Source: Lunularia cruciata
Lineage: Eukaryota; Streptophyta; Marchantiopsida; Lunulariales; Lunulariaceae
DNA length: 64,000 nt
Assembly: GCA_948567375.1 (NCBI GenBank)
Contig: OX419761.1
Location: forward strand, 52,020,501 to 52,084,500
Direction: 5' to 3'
Below the pieces are notes generated by a model, which worked only from the letters and a program-made list of their open reading frames with translations, was not told the DNA's origin and did not search any database. Both the position numbers and the translations under genes were made by a program. Below, in pieces: positions 24,610 to 34,191 of this stretch (the first letter of the stretch is position 1; the number at the start of each line of letters is the position of its first letter).

Positions 24610-27182
24610 ATGTCGAGCAATTTTCCTTTGCCATTGAGGAGTCGTCTTGCAGGTGATCGGGGGAAGGGACATAGAGTTGGACTCGTGTTAGTGTGTAAGG
24701 GAGAAGTCGAGAGAGAGAAATCGAGAGACCGAAAGAAAGGAGAAGAGATGGGAGGAAGGAAGAAGAACTCTGAATTTGCAGTGAGAAATCATGCAATTTG
24801 GAGATTAGATGTAGTAGCGAGGATCAAATTCTTGAGCCAACTTCGGATCACCTTTCTGGCATGGAATTGGAACGTAAGTTTTCCAAGATTCATGACAAAA
24901 ATCATCGAGAGTAAATGTCTCGATGGTCCCGAGGAAGAAGGGAAGAGAGGAAATCCGGCTCGCTGGACAGAGTCGGATTGGAGACTCATACTCGGGAAGG
25001 AGGCATGCTCGGAGTAGGGAGCCATGTTCTTGGGGAAAGGAGAGATAGCTCAAGAAACGCAGGAGGTGAGAGAAGCTTTCTCGTCGCAGAGGACAAAGAA
25101 TGGGTATAAAGTTGAGAGTTATAAGGACCCAGTGAGGAGGGGAATTGTGAGTGCACTAATGGCCCTCCTGAAGCCGGAGAGAACTACCTATGTGATGAAA
25201 CACCAAGCGGTGTTCTTTCACAAGTTATTTGCAGGAGAACTAATAAATTGGGCAAGGTGCTTTCACGGAAGAACGAGGCAGATGGTGTGGAATCTGCGAG
25301 ATAAGTCACCTCCACACTACATCGTACCATTTGCAGCCCACTTTTACCTCGGGTTAAATCTGCTCAATGTGGCTGAGCATAATCAAATGGTGTCTCATTT
25401 CCATCCTGATTTGAGAAGAGAAGTCAACGCGGAGGAGCAGCAATACATTCTCCAAATCCGGAGCATAGACAATTACTACGCAAAGACAAGGAAGAACGTG
25501 GAGGTCGTTGAAAGTACCCTGACAAAGAAGAGAACTCGGCAAGTAGACGCCAAAGAAAACAAGAAACCTCGGAAGATGCAGAAAAATAACCTGAGGCAAG
25601 GAATGGTGGTGATTGAGTCAGAAGATGAAGACTCAGAAGGCGAAGCCGAGCTCAAGACGGAGGACTCAGAACGTGAGGAGGAACCTGAGCTGACACTGCA
25701 GAGCGGAGATACAAGCAGTGACAGTGAAGACGGTGGAGAAATGAACTCGGCACCAGCGGCTGAAGAATACAAAGAAGAAATTCAAGCCGAAGTAGAAGCC
25801 AAAGACAATGCGGTGCTGGAAGACGAAGTACCGGTGCTCGAGGAGAAGAAGATTGCAGTACTGCAAGGAATTTGCTCGAGATGTAAGGCAAAGTGTGAAG
25901 CGGGACCGAGTAGAGTGAAGGAAGAGGTAGAAGGAAGCTCGGGCAGTGAGGCATCAATTCCGATACGAAGACTCCAGAGAAGAAGGCGAGTATCGGGAGA
26001 ACACGAAGAAAGAAGAGAGACTACTCCGTGGGAGGATGAAGGTATCAGTAATGGAGTAGATTACCTGCAGATGGTAGTATGCCCGCTGTTGGTGAAGTTG
26101 GAGAAGAAGAAGAAGGAGATGCAGTCGACTTGTCCAGAGGTAAAGACTGTATTGCAGGTGGTATCGAGATTTGAAGAAGAAAACTCGGAGTTGAAGAAGA
26201 GTATAACCCGAGGTGAGAAGGAGAGGGAAGTACTACAAGCGGAAGCAGTGGAGAGAAGTCAGGTAATCGAAGACCTGAAGAGAGAAGTGAGCTATCGAGA
26301 GGATCTTGCAAGGAAGAGTGACGTCGTAAGGGAGAGACAAGTAGCTGAATTTGAAATCTTGAAGCAGTAGTTTGCTGATTCAAGAGTAGAGCTCATCCAT
26401 GCTATGGTGAGGGTAGCATCGAAGGATCAAGAGCTTGATCGAGTGATGGAGAGTATGGAGGAGAAGAAGCAACTCTGGCAGCGAGAGTTGGCTGCGAGAT
26501 ATGGAGAAGAAGAGAGATTACGAGACTTACTTCGTAATCAGGAAGAGAAGGTTGCACAGAAGGAGAAAGAGAAGGACGCGGTGAAGGCCGAATTCAAAGA
26601 AGAATTGGCGATGTACAGAGAGGAATGGCTTGCAGATCGGGAACGAGAAAGGAAGACAAGATTAGAGCCATTGCAGGAGATAGTCCTCAGGTAAATGCGA
26701 TGTTAAGTACAGAGACCAACGTTCGAATTGAAGAAGCACGTCTGCACGAGTTGAAGCTGTTGGTGCAGGAGACGAGGCGAAGACAAGCAAAAGATACAGA
26801 TTTGAATGCCTTGTTGATTAAATTGAGAACTCGTGTAGATAGGAAGATCTTAGAAGTAGAAGACAATATCGCGATTAGATTAGACTTAGTCAGAATAGAG
26901 TTAGAAAAGCTTTGGCAGGATGTTAAAGCAAAACCCGAAGTAGATAACATCGGGATCCAAATGTCTTTGGAGTTGCCCTCAGCAACAATAGAGAAGAGTG
27001 GGTCGAAGGATGAGGAGTTAGATAGATTACCCGCTAGTGCAATTTCAGATCAGGAAAGAGAATTGCTGGATCTGGTAGAAGATGTAGGAGTTGTGAAACC
27101 CGAGGACAAAGTAGTAGGAAGTAAGATTACTTCAGATTCGGGTTTGAAAGCCGAGGAAGAAGTAGACATCGGATCGGATTAG
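24610..27182 (+). pseudogene. GL-encoded coiled-coil protein, nearly intact copy in GL7
   Basis: The frame from ATG 24610 is broken by only three changes: TAG at 25015-25017 (CAG elsewhere), TAG at 26368-26370 (CAG elsewhere) and loss of one G near 26692. It ends at 27182 in EEEVDIGSD. Order: basic N terminus, conserved domain of roughly 250 residues (KHQAVFFHKLFAGELINWARC, HYIVPFAAHFYLGLNLL), acidic region with VVIESEDEDSEGEAEL, basic IPIRRLQRRRR, and a long coiled coil rich in Glu, Arg and Lys. A small upstream in-frame ATG at 24559 exists here but is not shared by all copies. I recognise no known family; function is unknown. Confidence 0.8.
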
Positions 27183-27299
27183 TAACCGATTTGAGATTTG
27201 AAGGGGCAGATATGAAGAGGTGCATTGTCATTTCGGATCTACAGGTTAGAACAGTTGATGTAGAAACGGTATATTTGTTAGAACTGTCGATTGCTTCAC

Positions 27300-27307
27300 T
27301 ATTTAAG
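27300..27307 (+). promoter_or_regulatory. Candidate second TATA box of the GL LTR
   Basis: TATTTAAG in the context TTCACTATTTAAGAGTGGCATT, about 120 bases after the end of the GL gene and about 670 before the LTR end. It is conserved in GL1, GL3, GL8 and GL10. It could be the promoter for genomic RNA, which would put the GL gene in U3 and leave R and U5 in the last 640 bases. Inference only. Confidence 0.4.
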
Positions 27308-29940
27308 AGTGGCATTCATAGAAAATGTTGTTTAGTGCTCATTATTTATGAGAATAGATAAAGCGAAGTGCTGTGAAGTAGTGCTCGTCGCTTGAGCTTG
27401 ATTCCGAGTATCAACTTTGCAATTGTGTTTGTGAATGTTTGGAGAAATTCAAAGTGCAAGTCAGAGTGCTTGTTGGATGTTGGATTCCACAGCCTTGATC
27501 TTCATTCTGTGTGTTTGATCCTGAGTGAAGTGCAATCGAAGCAATGCCTTGACAGATTTGAGAGGAATTGTAGTGTTGGTAGTATTCTGCATTTGTGAGT
27601 GAAGTGCAAAGTTGATGTGAAGCAATTTTGATCGAGGAAGTTGTGCCTTCAGTGGAAGGGTGGAACACAATTCTGAGGTGAAGTCGTTTTGCAGTGAAGT
27701 GCCATTTTCGGGAGAGCCTGAATCATCACAATCAAGATTGTTTGGAAAGATTTGATGGAGTTGTGATTATGGAGTGTTAATTTGTGACAAGACTGCGAGT
27801 CAGTGCTTGTTACTCTCTTCTGGGTGTGGTTTCTACTTGAGAGATTAAAGATGCAACCAAGAAGAATGGAAATTGTTACTTTGCTTCGTATTTGACCAGT
27901 TCTGACTTGTATCTCTGCGGGAATGAACTTTACTTACCCGATTACTGCAAAAGTGATATTTGTCGGGTTGTCACACTTTGCCCAGTTAATTGGCTCTCCT
28001 GCAAACATCTTATGGAAGAACACCGCTTGGTGCTTCATCACATAAGTCATTCTCTTTGGCTTCAAGATTGCCATTAGAGCACTCACGATCCCTTGCTTGA
28101 CAGGATCCTTGTAACTCTCTACTTTGTATCCATTCTTTGTGCACTTTGAAGAGAAAGCATTTCTCACCTCTTGGGTTTCTTTTGTTACTTCTCCCCTCCC
28201 CAAGAACATGGCACCATGCTCCGCGCCTGCTTCTCTTCCGAGTGCTAACCTCCAATCTGACTCCATCCAACGAGCCAGATTACCTCTCTTCCCCTCTTCC
28301 TTGGGGGCCATCAAGACATTTACTCTTGATTTAGTCATGAACCTTGGAAAGCTTACATTCCAATTCCATGCCAAGAATGCAATCTAAAGTATGCTCAAGA
28401 CTTCAATTCTTGCAATCACATCTAACCTCCGAATCGCATGATTTCTCACTACAAATTTGGAGTTCTTCTTCCCTCCTCCCATCTTTCTCTCTTCCACTCT
28501 GGGTTGGGGACTATTCTTCCTATTGATTCCCGGATTAGCTCTCTCAAATTCTCCTCTACACACCAACGTGTCTTTGACTCTACTTCCCTTCCCATGATCT
28601 CTTGCAAGACAACTTCTTAACAGCAAGGGAAAATTGCTTGTCATTGCTTTGTCTTTAGCCCTATTTTTATAGAGTCTTGCCTTCTTTGTCTCTTGTCAAT
28701 TTGAGTTTCTACCAAGAAATCACACCTCTTGCATGCTCTTGTCATTGTCAAGTGTCCTTCACGCGTATGACCGCCATTTTTGAACGGTCCCTTCTTGAAT
28801 CTCTCACCTCAAAGGAAAGTTGTTACATTGTCCTCACCTCGGGTTGAGCACCCTGATGCAAAGACTCCTTACTTTGGGTTGTTTGCTGACAGGGCAATTC
28901 CAAGTACTCTGCCTTATGACCCGAAGCCACGTTACCTTGGGTTTCATCTTGAAGACACTTTTCTTTGCCTTCTTTAGCCACACAAGCGCAATTCGACTTT
29001 GCTATACACTTCTTCTTCCATATTTTGGAAAAAAAAACAAAAAATGTAGGTACCACATCCCTCTCTTCCCCTCATGCTTTGGGTCATCCTTGCAATTGCT
29101 TGCTGCAATTTCTACCATGAAACCTAGAAAACTGAAGTTCCAGTTCTAGGCCAAAAACATGATACAAAGTCTCATCAAGACTCCAATCCGCACTATTACT
29201 TCTAATCTACAAATTGTAAGCCCTCTCACCGCACTCTGCTTACTCATTTTTGGAGTCATTGTGTGCTTCCTCACCTTCCTCTTGTGGAAGATTGTCCTTA
29301 AAATCCTAACCCACTCCTCTTCTTGCGGATTTGCAATTTGCATTACTTCGGGTCGACTCTGAATAGGAACCGGGTAGTGACTGGACATTGCTCTTCTTCC
29401 TTGTGCAACTTGTAATTTTATAGTCTTGCACCAATCAGTCACTCTTCAGTTGCTCCTCCTCTCCAATCTCCAATTTGGTGAAGTTGTTGCCTATCACTAT
29501 CAAGAAGTTCTTGATCCCGAGGTCATTACTTTCTTCCCATGTACTTTCTTGATTGCACTGACTCTGAAGAAGTTTGTTACAGGTTCTTTGGATCCGCTCA
29601 TGCTGGCTGATACAAAGTCTCTCCTTCTTCTTCTTCATCTTCATGTCTTTGGGTTTTACTTCACGTCTTGATCTAAGGTCAACTTCGGGTTTTACTTCAC
29701 ACCCCCATTTCTTCTTATTTCTTCCCAGGTTAGCCTTCTTTAGGTTCCAACCATCTACTTCTTCTTCAAATGCTAACAAAACAGAAAAAAAATGAAAAAT
29801 GTGGGTACCATAGCAACTTGAACCTTTTGTGTTCCCTAGAGTGGATTATTCTCAAATGGTGTTAGTCATGTATATACTCTATTAGTTATAGAGTGAGAGA
29901 AGAAAAAATTGAGAGAAAAGAAAGATAGTAAGGGGTTAAT

Positions 29941-31042
29941 ATGGGGAAACTTCCGGTTTTCTTTGGCAAGGATGGAGAAGATGTGGAGGCCTTTGTGAGA
30001 GACTTCAAGAGAGCTTGCATATGAAACAATGAGAGGAGGAAGAATGAGTGGGCCTCATTATTACCAGATTTCTTTGAGGATGCAGCACTTACATGGTATG
30101 AGTCAGAATACCAAAAGAGAGAGAGGAGAGATGGGCAAGAAGAGTCTTGGGAGACTTTGACTTTAGCACTTTGAGAACTTTCTTCCTGATGAGAGTTATT
30201 AGAGATTGATGAGTGAGGTAACCTTTCTCAAGCAAGGAGATGGAGAGAAAGTGAGTGTCTATGTGGAAAGAGTGGAAAAGTTAGAGTCCAGATTTTGTAT
30301 AGTGTTGAGGAAGGGTGGAGATGATGTGGAGACTACTATGATTGGTATAGGGGCTATGCTCACCAAGAATTTTTTGGGAGAATTGAGACCACAAATTAGA
30401 AGCAAGGTGAGATATGAGAAACTTTCTTCCAAGGTTGAAGCTATCAAGATCGCAATTTGTATGGAGGAGACCTTGGAAGAGGATGAGAGTGATTTAGTGA
30501 TGAAGGAGGTTCTGCATCCTCCTCAAGGCTACAAGTATGGTAGAACTTCTGATACTTCGGTGGTAAGGGTTGCACCACAAGTAGTAGTTGCTCCAATTCT
30601 TGCACCTCCACCAAATGATCCACTTCAAACCATCACAGAACAACTTGCGGACCTCAAGATCAATGTGGTGCAACTATGAGAGAAGAGAGAGGTGGATCAG
30701 AATGTAGGGAGAGGGCCCGGGAGTTATGGAAACTATCCATATAGAGGAGGCCAACCAACCAACAATTTCAATGATATAAATTTTTTTGGTTGTAGAGGAA
30801 GAGGCCATATCCAAAGGAATTGCCTAAATTCCACTTACCATGGAGGAAGCGGATATGATGGAGCCAATAGAGGGAGAGAGGGAGGTAGTGAAACCCAAGT
30901 AGCCACTAATCCAAACAAATGTAAGGGGATAGCATCCATAGATGTGGTTGAGAGCAAGTATGAGAAGGGAGAGTGCTCAAACTCCAAGGGTCTTAATTTG
31001 GAGCTTTTGGCACAAGAGAAGAAGAGAGCTCATTTTGCATAG
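29941..31042 (+). pseudogene. gypsy1 gag
   Basis: The frame opens with ATG 29941 (Met-Gly-Lys-Leu-Pro-Val-Phe). It encodes a gag domain: FVRDFKRAC, NEWASLLPDFFEDAALTWYE, then after a frameshift FLKQGDGEKVSVYVERVEKL. A nucleocapsid part at 30692-31042 has FFGCRGRGHIQRNC, a CCHC knuckle whose first Cys has become Phe (TGT to TTT). Stops at about 30022 (TGA) and 30677 (TGA) and a frameshift near 30170-30210 inactivate it. Short candidate leader 29813-29940 precedes it with no recognisable signal. Confidence 0.8.
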
Positions 31043-31337
31043 GATGTTCACTCTTCTCAAGGATTTACTCCAAGCAAGGATACTCCTATGTCTACTAGGA
31101 ACACTCGCACATCAACACCATCAACAACAAAGACTCCAAGGAAGAAGTTGGGAATAGAGGACTTCTTGATCTCAAAGCAACAATGGAAATACAATGTGTT
31201 GGAGGATGTTGGTAGTCACAAGGCTAACATCACAATGGGCCAATTGATTGCTTTGAACCCTACCTTGAGAAAGGAGCTAAGAGGTAGTTTGAGTTCTACA
31301 AGGAGCAAGAGGCAAAAGAAGGAAAAATCTCTTATCA

Positions 31338-32666
31338 ATGGGGATGGTGGATGCAAAGCCAACACCATGGGAGGCTTGTGAATATGCCTCCAAGATTGAT
31401 GTGAGAGTGAATGGTCACAACATCAAGGATGCATTGGTTGATGGAGGATCAACAGTAAATGGCATGTCAGAAATGTTGATGAAGAAATTGGGTATGATAC
31501 CTTCAAGACCTTCAACATTTGTGGTAAGCATGGCAAACAAGCAACAAGTTTGACTAGTAGGGGTGATGGATAAAGTGGTAGTTTCAGTTATGGGAGTTCA
31601 AAATCTCATGACTTTCCAAGTCTTGAAGGATTCAAGCTATGACTTACTTCTTGGGAAGCCATGGTTGAGAGCAGCACGCACAATTGATCGATGGCACAAA
31701 GGGTACTTGAGGATTGGGCCATAAAACCATAGAGTCATAGTTTCTATGACTCACACCACCAACACTTCACATTCAGATACACCATCTTTTGATTATTGTG
31801 AATCAGATTCTAAAGAAGGAGCTTCAGGTGTGGACACAAGCATGGAAGAGGAGACTTCCATGGAGGAGGATGAATCTTAATCTAATTCAGATGTGTATCC
31901 TTTGTGTGCTATGGATTTTGCACCTAAGCCAAAGGTTTTGAAGGACCTAGATAAATCACCATTGACACTTGAGGAGGTAGAGAGAAGGTTATATACCCTC
32001 AAGTATGGTCCAAATGTTACCAAGGAGGAGAAGGTGAGATTTGAGGAGATTTTCTGCAAGTTCATCCATGTGTTTGCTTTTAGTTACAAGGATTTGAAGG
32101 AAGTCACCTTGGAGGAGCACAAGATAGAGGTGGAGTCACATGCAAGACCAATCTGCCAAAAGCAACATTCCATTAGCCCACCAATATCTTTGGTTGTGAA
32201 GGAGGAGATTGATAAGGTCAAGGAGACCAGATTTATCTTTGAGGTAGAGAATTCAAAGTGAGTGTCTCCAATTGTCATTGTGAAGAAAAAGAATGGCAAG
32301 CTTTGGGTATGTGTGGATTACAAGAAGCTCAATGTTGTTACCAAGAAGGACTACTACCCGTTGCCATTCATTGATGAGATCTTGGAGGAGGTTGCAGGTA
32401 ATGAGAGGTATAGTTTTGGAGATGGTTATAGTGGATATAACCAAATCAAGATTGCACTAGAGCATCAACAACTCACCACATTCACCACACCTTGGGAAAC
32501 TTACGCTTTCAAGGTCATGCCTTTTGGGCTTTGCAATGCTCCAGCCACATTCCAACGGTTCATGAACAAGGTATTTGAACCTTTCATTGGGAAATTTGTG
32601 AGAGACTTCATTGATGATTTTTGTGTCTATTGGAGCAAGGAGGAGCACTTTGAACACCTAATCTAG
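31338..32666 (+). pseudogene. gypsy1 pol: protease and reverse transcriptase
   Basis: Aspartic protease with ALVDGGSTVN (active site Asp, with Gly in place of the usual Ser/Thr) near 31430-31460 and the later LLLGKPWLRAA near 31645. RT follows with PIVIVKKKNGKLWVCVDYKKLN, YYPLPFIDEIL, VMPFGLCNAPATFQRFMN and the catalytic FIDDF in place of the usual YxDD. The pieces share one frame with several stops (31551 TGA after KQQV, about 31878 TAA, 32259 TGA, 32664 TAG). The RT thumb and connection are missing where GL8 joins. An open stretch at 31088-31381 links gag to protease. Confidence 0.85.
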
Positions 32667-32797
32667 GTCTTTGCAACGCCTGGATGAGGCAAATGCATCA
32701 CTCAACCCAGAGAAGTGCATTTTTAGATGTGAAGAAGGTCTACTTTTGGGGCACATCATCTCCAAGGATGGAATAGCGGTTGATCCTATGATGGCAA

Positions 32798-32848
32798 TGC
32801 AAGCCATTCCTCTCTATAGCGGCAATGTACAGAGAGGAATGGCTTGCA
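32798..32848. repeat. Perfect 18-bp inverted repeat at the GL8 junction
   Basis: Arms 32798-32815 (TGCAAGCCATTCCTCTCT) and 32831-32848 (its exact reverse complement) with a 15-nt loop. The right arm is ordinary GL sequence. The left arm sits at the end of the gypsy1 RT, where the plausible RT reading is ...MAMQAIPL. Either an inverted scrap of GL was joined there or the junction used an inverted match. Confidence 0.85.
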
Positions 32849-34191
32849 GATCGGGAACGAGAAAGGAAGACAAGATTAGAGCCATTGCAGGAGATAGTCC
32901 TCAGGGTAAACACGATGTTAAGTACAAAAGCCAGCGTTCAAATTGAAGAAGCGCGTCTGCACAAGTTGAAGCTGTTGGTGCAGGAGACGAGGCGAACGCA
33001 AGCGAAAGATACAAATTTGAATGTCTTGTTGATTAAATTGAGAACTCGTGTAGATAGGAAGATCTTAGAAGTAGAAGACAATATCGCGATTAGATTAGAC
33101 TTAGTAAGAATAGAGTTAGAAAAGCTTCGGCAGGATGTTAAAGCAAAACCCGACGTAGATAACATCGGGATCCAAATGTCTTCGGAGTTGCCCTTAGCGA
33201 TAGTAGAGAAGAGTGGGTCGAAAGATGAAGAGTTAGATAGATTACCTACTAGTGCAATTTCAAATCAGGAAAGAGAATTGCTGGATCTGGTAGAAGATGT
33301 AGGAGTTGTGAAACCCGAGGACAGAGTAGTAGGAAGTAAGATTACTTCAGATTCGGGTTTGAAAGCCGAGGAAGAAGTAGACATCGGATCGGATTAGTAA
33401 CCGATTTGAGATTTGAAGGGGCAGATATGAAGAGGTGCATTGTCATTTCGGATCTGCAGGTTAGAACAGTTGATGTAGAAACGGTATAGTTGTTAGAACT
33501 GTCGATTGCTTCACTATTTAAGAGTGGCATTCATAGGAAATTGTTGTTTAGTGCTCATTATTTATGAGAATAGATAAAGCGAAGTGCTGTGAAGCAGTGC
33601 TCGTCGCTTGAGCTTGATTCTGAGTATCAACTTTGCAATTGTGTTTGTGAATGTTTGGAGAAATTCGAAGTGCAAGTCAGAGTGCTTGTTGGATGTTGGA
33701 TTCCACAGCCTTGATCTTCATTCTGTGTGTTTGATCCTGAGTGAAGTGCAATCGAAGCAATGCCTTGACAGATCTGAGAGGAATTGTAGTGTTGGTAGTA
33801 TTCTGCATTTGTGAGTGCAGTGCGAAGTTGATGTGAAGCAATTTCAATCGAGGAAGTTGTGCCTTCAGTGGAGGGGTAGAACACAATTCTAAGGCGAAGT
33901 CGTTTTGCAGTGAAGTGCCGTTTTTGGGAGAGCCTGAATCATCACAATCAAGATTGTTTGGAAAGATTTGATGGAGTTGTGATTATGGAGTATTAATTTG
34001 TGACAAGACTGTGAGTCAGTGCTTGTTACTCTCTTCTGGGTGTGGTTTCTACCTGAGAGATTAAAGACGCAACCAAGAAGAACTGAAATTGTTGCTTTGC
34101 TTCGTATTTGGACATTTCTAACTTGTATCTCTGCGGGAACAAACTTTACTTACCTGATTACCGCAAAAGTGATATTTGTCGGGTTGTCACA
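32816..34191 (+). mobile_element. GL8: 5'-truncated GL fragment inside gypsy1 RT
   Basis: About 1.37 kb, matching the last third of GL from the middle of the coiled coil to the intact terminus GGGTTGTCACA at 34191. No 5-bp duplication is found. gypsy1 pol resumes at 34192 with KAYALTINMKRG; about 50-60 residues of RT/connection expected between the flanks are missing. So this copy arose with a deletion and not by simple integration. Confidence 0.82.
32831..33397 (+). pseudogene. C-terminal fragment of the GL-encoded protein in GL8
   Basis: About 190 codons remain open: YREEWLADRERERKTR, LHKLKLLVQETR, LRTRVDRKILEVEDNIAIRL, and the C terminus EEEVDIGSD at 33397. It is almost identical to the same part of GL7, so it is young. 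No start codon or N-terminal domain. Confidence 0.8.

Larger units (their letters stand above)
24197..27975 (+). mobile_element. GL7: giant coding LTR inside GL6
   Basis: Complete 3779-bp copy in forward orientation. It starts TGTGGTGCCCATA and ends GGGTTGTCACA. The 5-bp duplication CTTTG flanks it (24192-24196 and 27976-27980). Three levels deep (GL7 in GL6 in GL4), so among the youngest events. A useful reference copy because both termini and almost the whole gene are present. Confidence 0.92.
22698..28644 (-). pseudogene. GL-encoded coiled-coil protein, broken copy in GL6
   Basis: Start at 28644 (Met-Thr-Ser-Asn-Phe). Coding pieces are 28644-28384, about 28374-27981 and, after GL7, 24196-23970, 23951-23295 and 22979-22698. 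The frame across the GL7 insertion is conserved: INWAKC before it and FHGQTRQMVWN after it, sharing the target duplication. The acidic segment has VVIASSEEESKGKAE, a variant of the SUMO-interaction-like motif. Most of the C-terminal helical part after 22698 is lost. Confidence 0.72.
21777..29057 (-). mobile_element. GL6: giant coding LTR inside GL4, itself split by GL7
   Basis: Native pieces 21777-24196 and 27981-29057, about 3.5 kb, so somewhat shorter than other copies through internal loss. The flanking 5-bp duplication is TCCCT (21772-21776 and 29058-29062). The right edge GTAGGTACCACA places it in the older subgroup. GL7 is inserted in opposite orientation with duplication CTTTG. Confidence 0.87.
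15772..29388 (-). pseudogene. GL-encoded coiled-coil protein, divergent broken copy in GL4
   Basis: Coding pieces in order on the minus strand: the start region near 29388 (Met-Ser-Ser-His-Tyr) to 29146, then 21757-21344, 21277-21050, 20974-20624, and after GL5 about 16536-15772. Although very divergent, it keeps the order of the family: MKHQ-like TMQQVVFFYQMFAGEAIDWAKC, PPHYFVPFATHFYFGLNLL, and a C-terminal coiled coil with RLHELKLLVQETR. The interrupted frame shows the gene is an old part of this LTR and not a recent capture. It also has a Pro/Ser/Lys middle segment not obvious in other copies. Confidence 0.7.
14982..29812 (-). mobile_element. GL4: giant 5' LTR of gypsy2, split by GL5 and GL6
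   Basis: Native pieces are 14982-16536, 20321-21776 and 29063-29812, about 3.76 kb together. The left edge TGTGACAACTTGG lies seven bases from the tRNA-Asp primer site. The right edge reads GTGGGTACCATA where other copies have ACCACA, so the first bases of the LTR carry one change. GL5 and GL6 sit in it with perfect 5-bp duplications (CTTGC and TCCCT), and the flanking GL4 sequence joins seamlessly when they are removed. It belongs to an older, divergent subgroup (GTACC near the start, shared with GL6, GL11 and GL12). The right end abuts the gypsy1 leader at 29813. Confidence 0.85.

Noticed and set aside
27934-28374. A frame that appears to end in a short unique tail after INWAKC
   Set aside because: The tail is GL7 terminal sequence; the true continuation is at 24196.
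32671-32946. An apparent RT fused to a short basic tail
   Set aside because: It runs across the GL8 junction; the tail is out-of-frame GL sequence.
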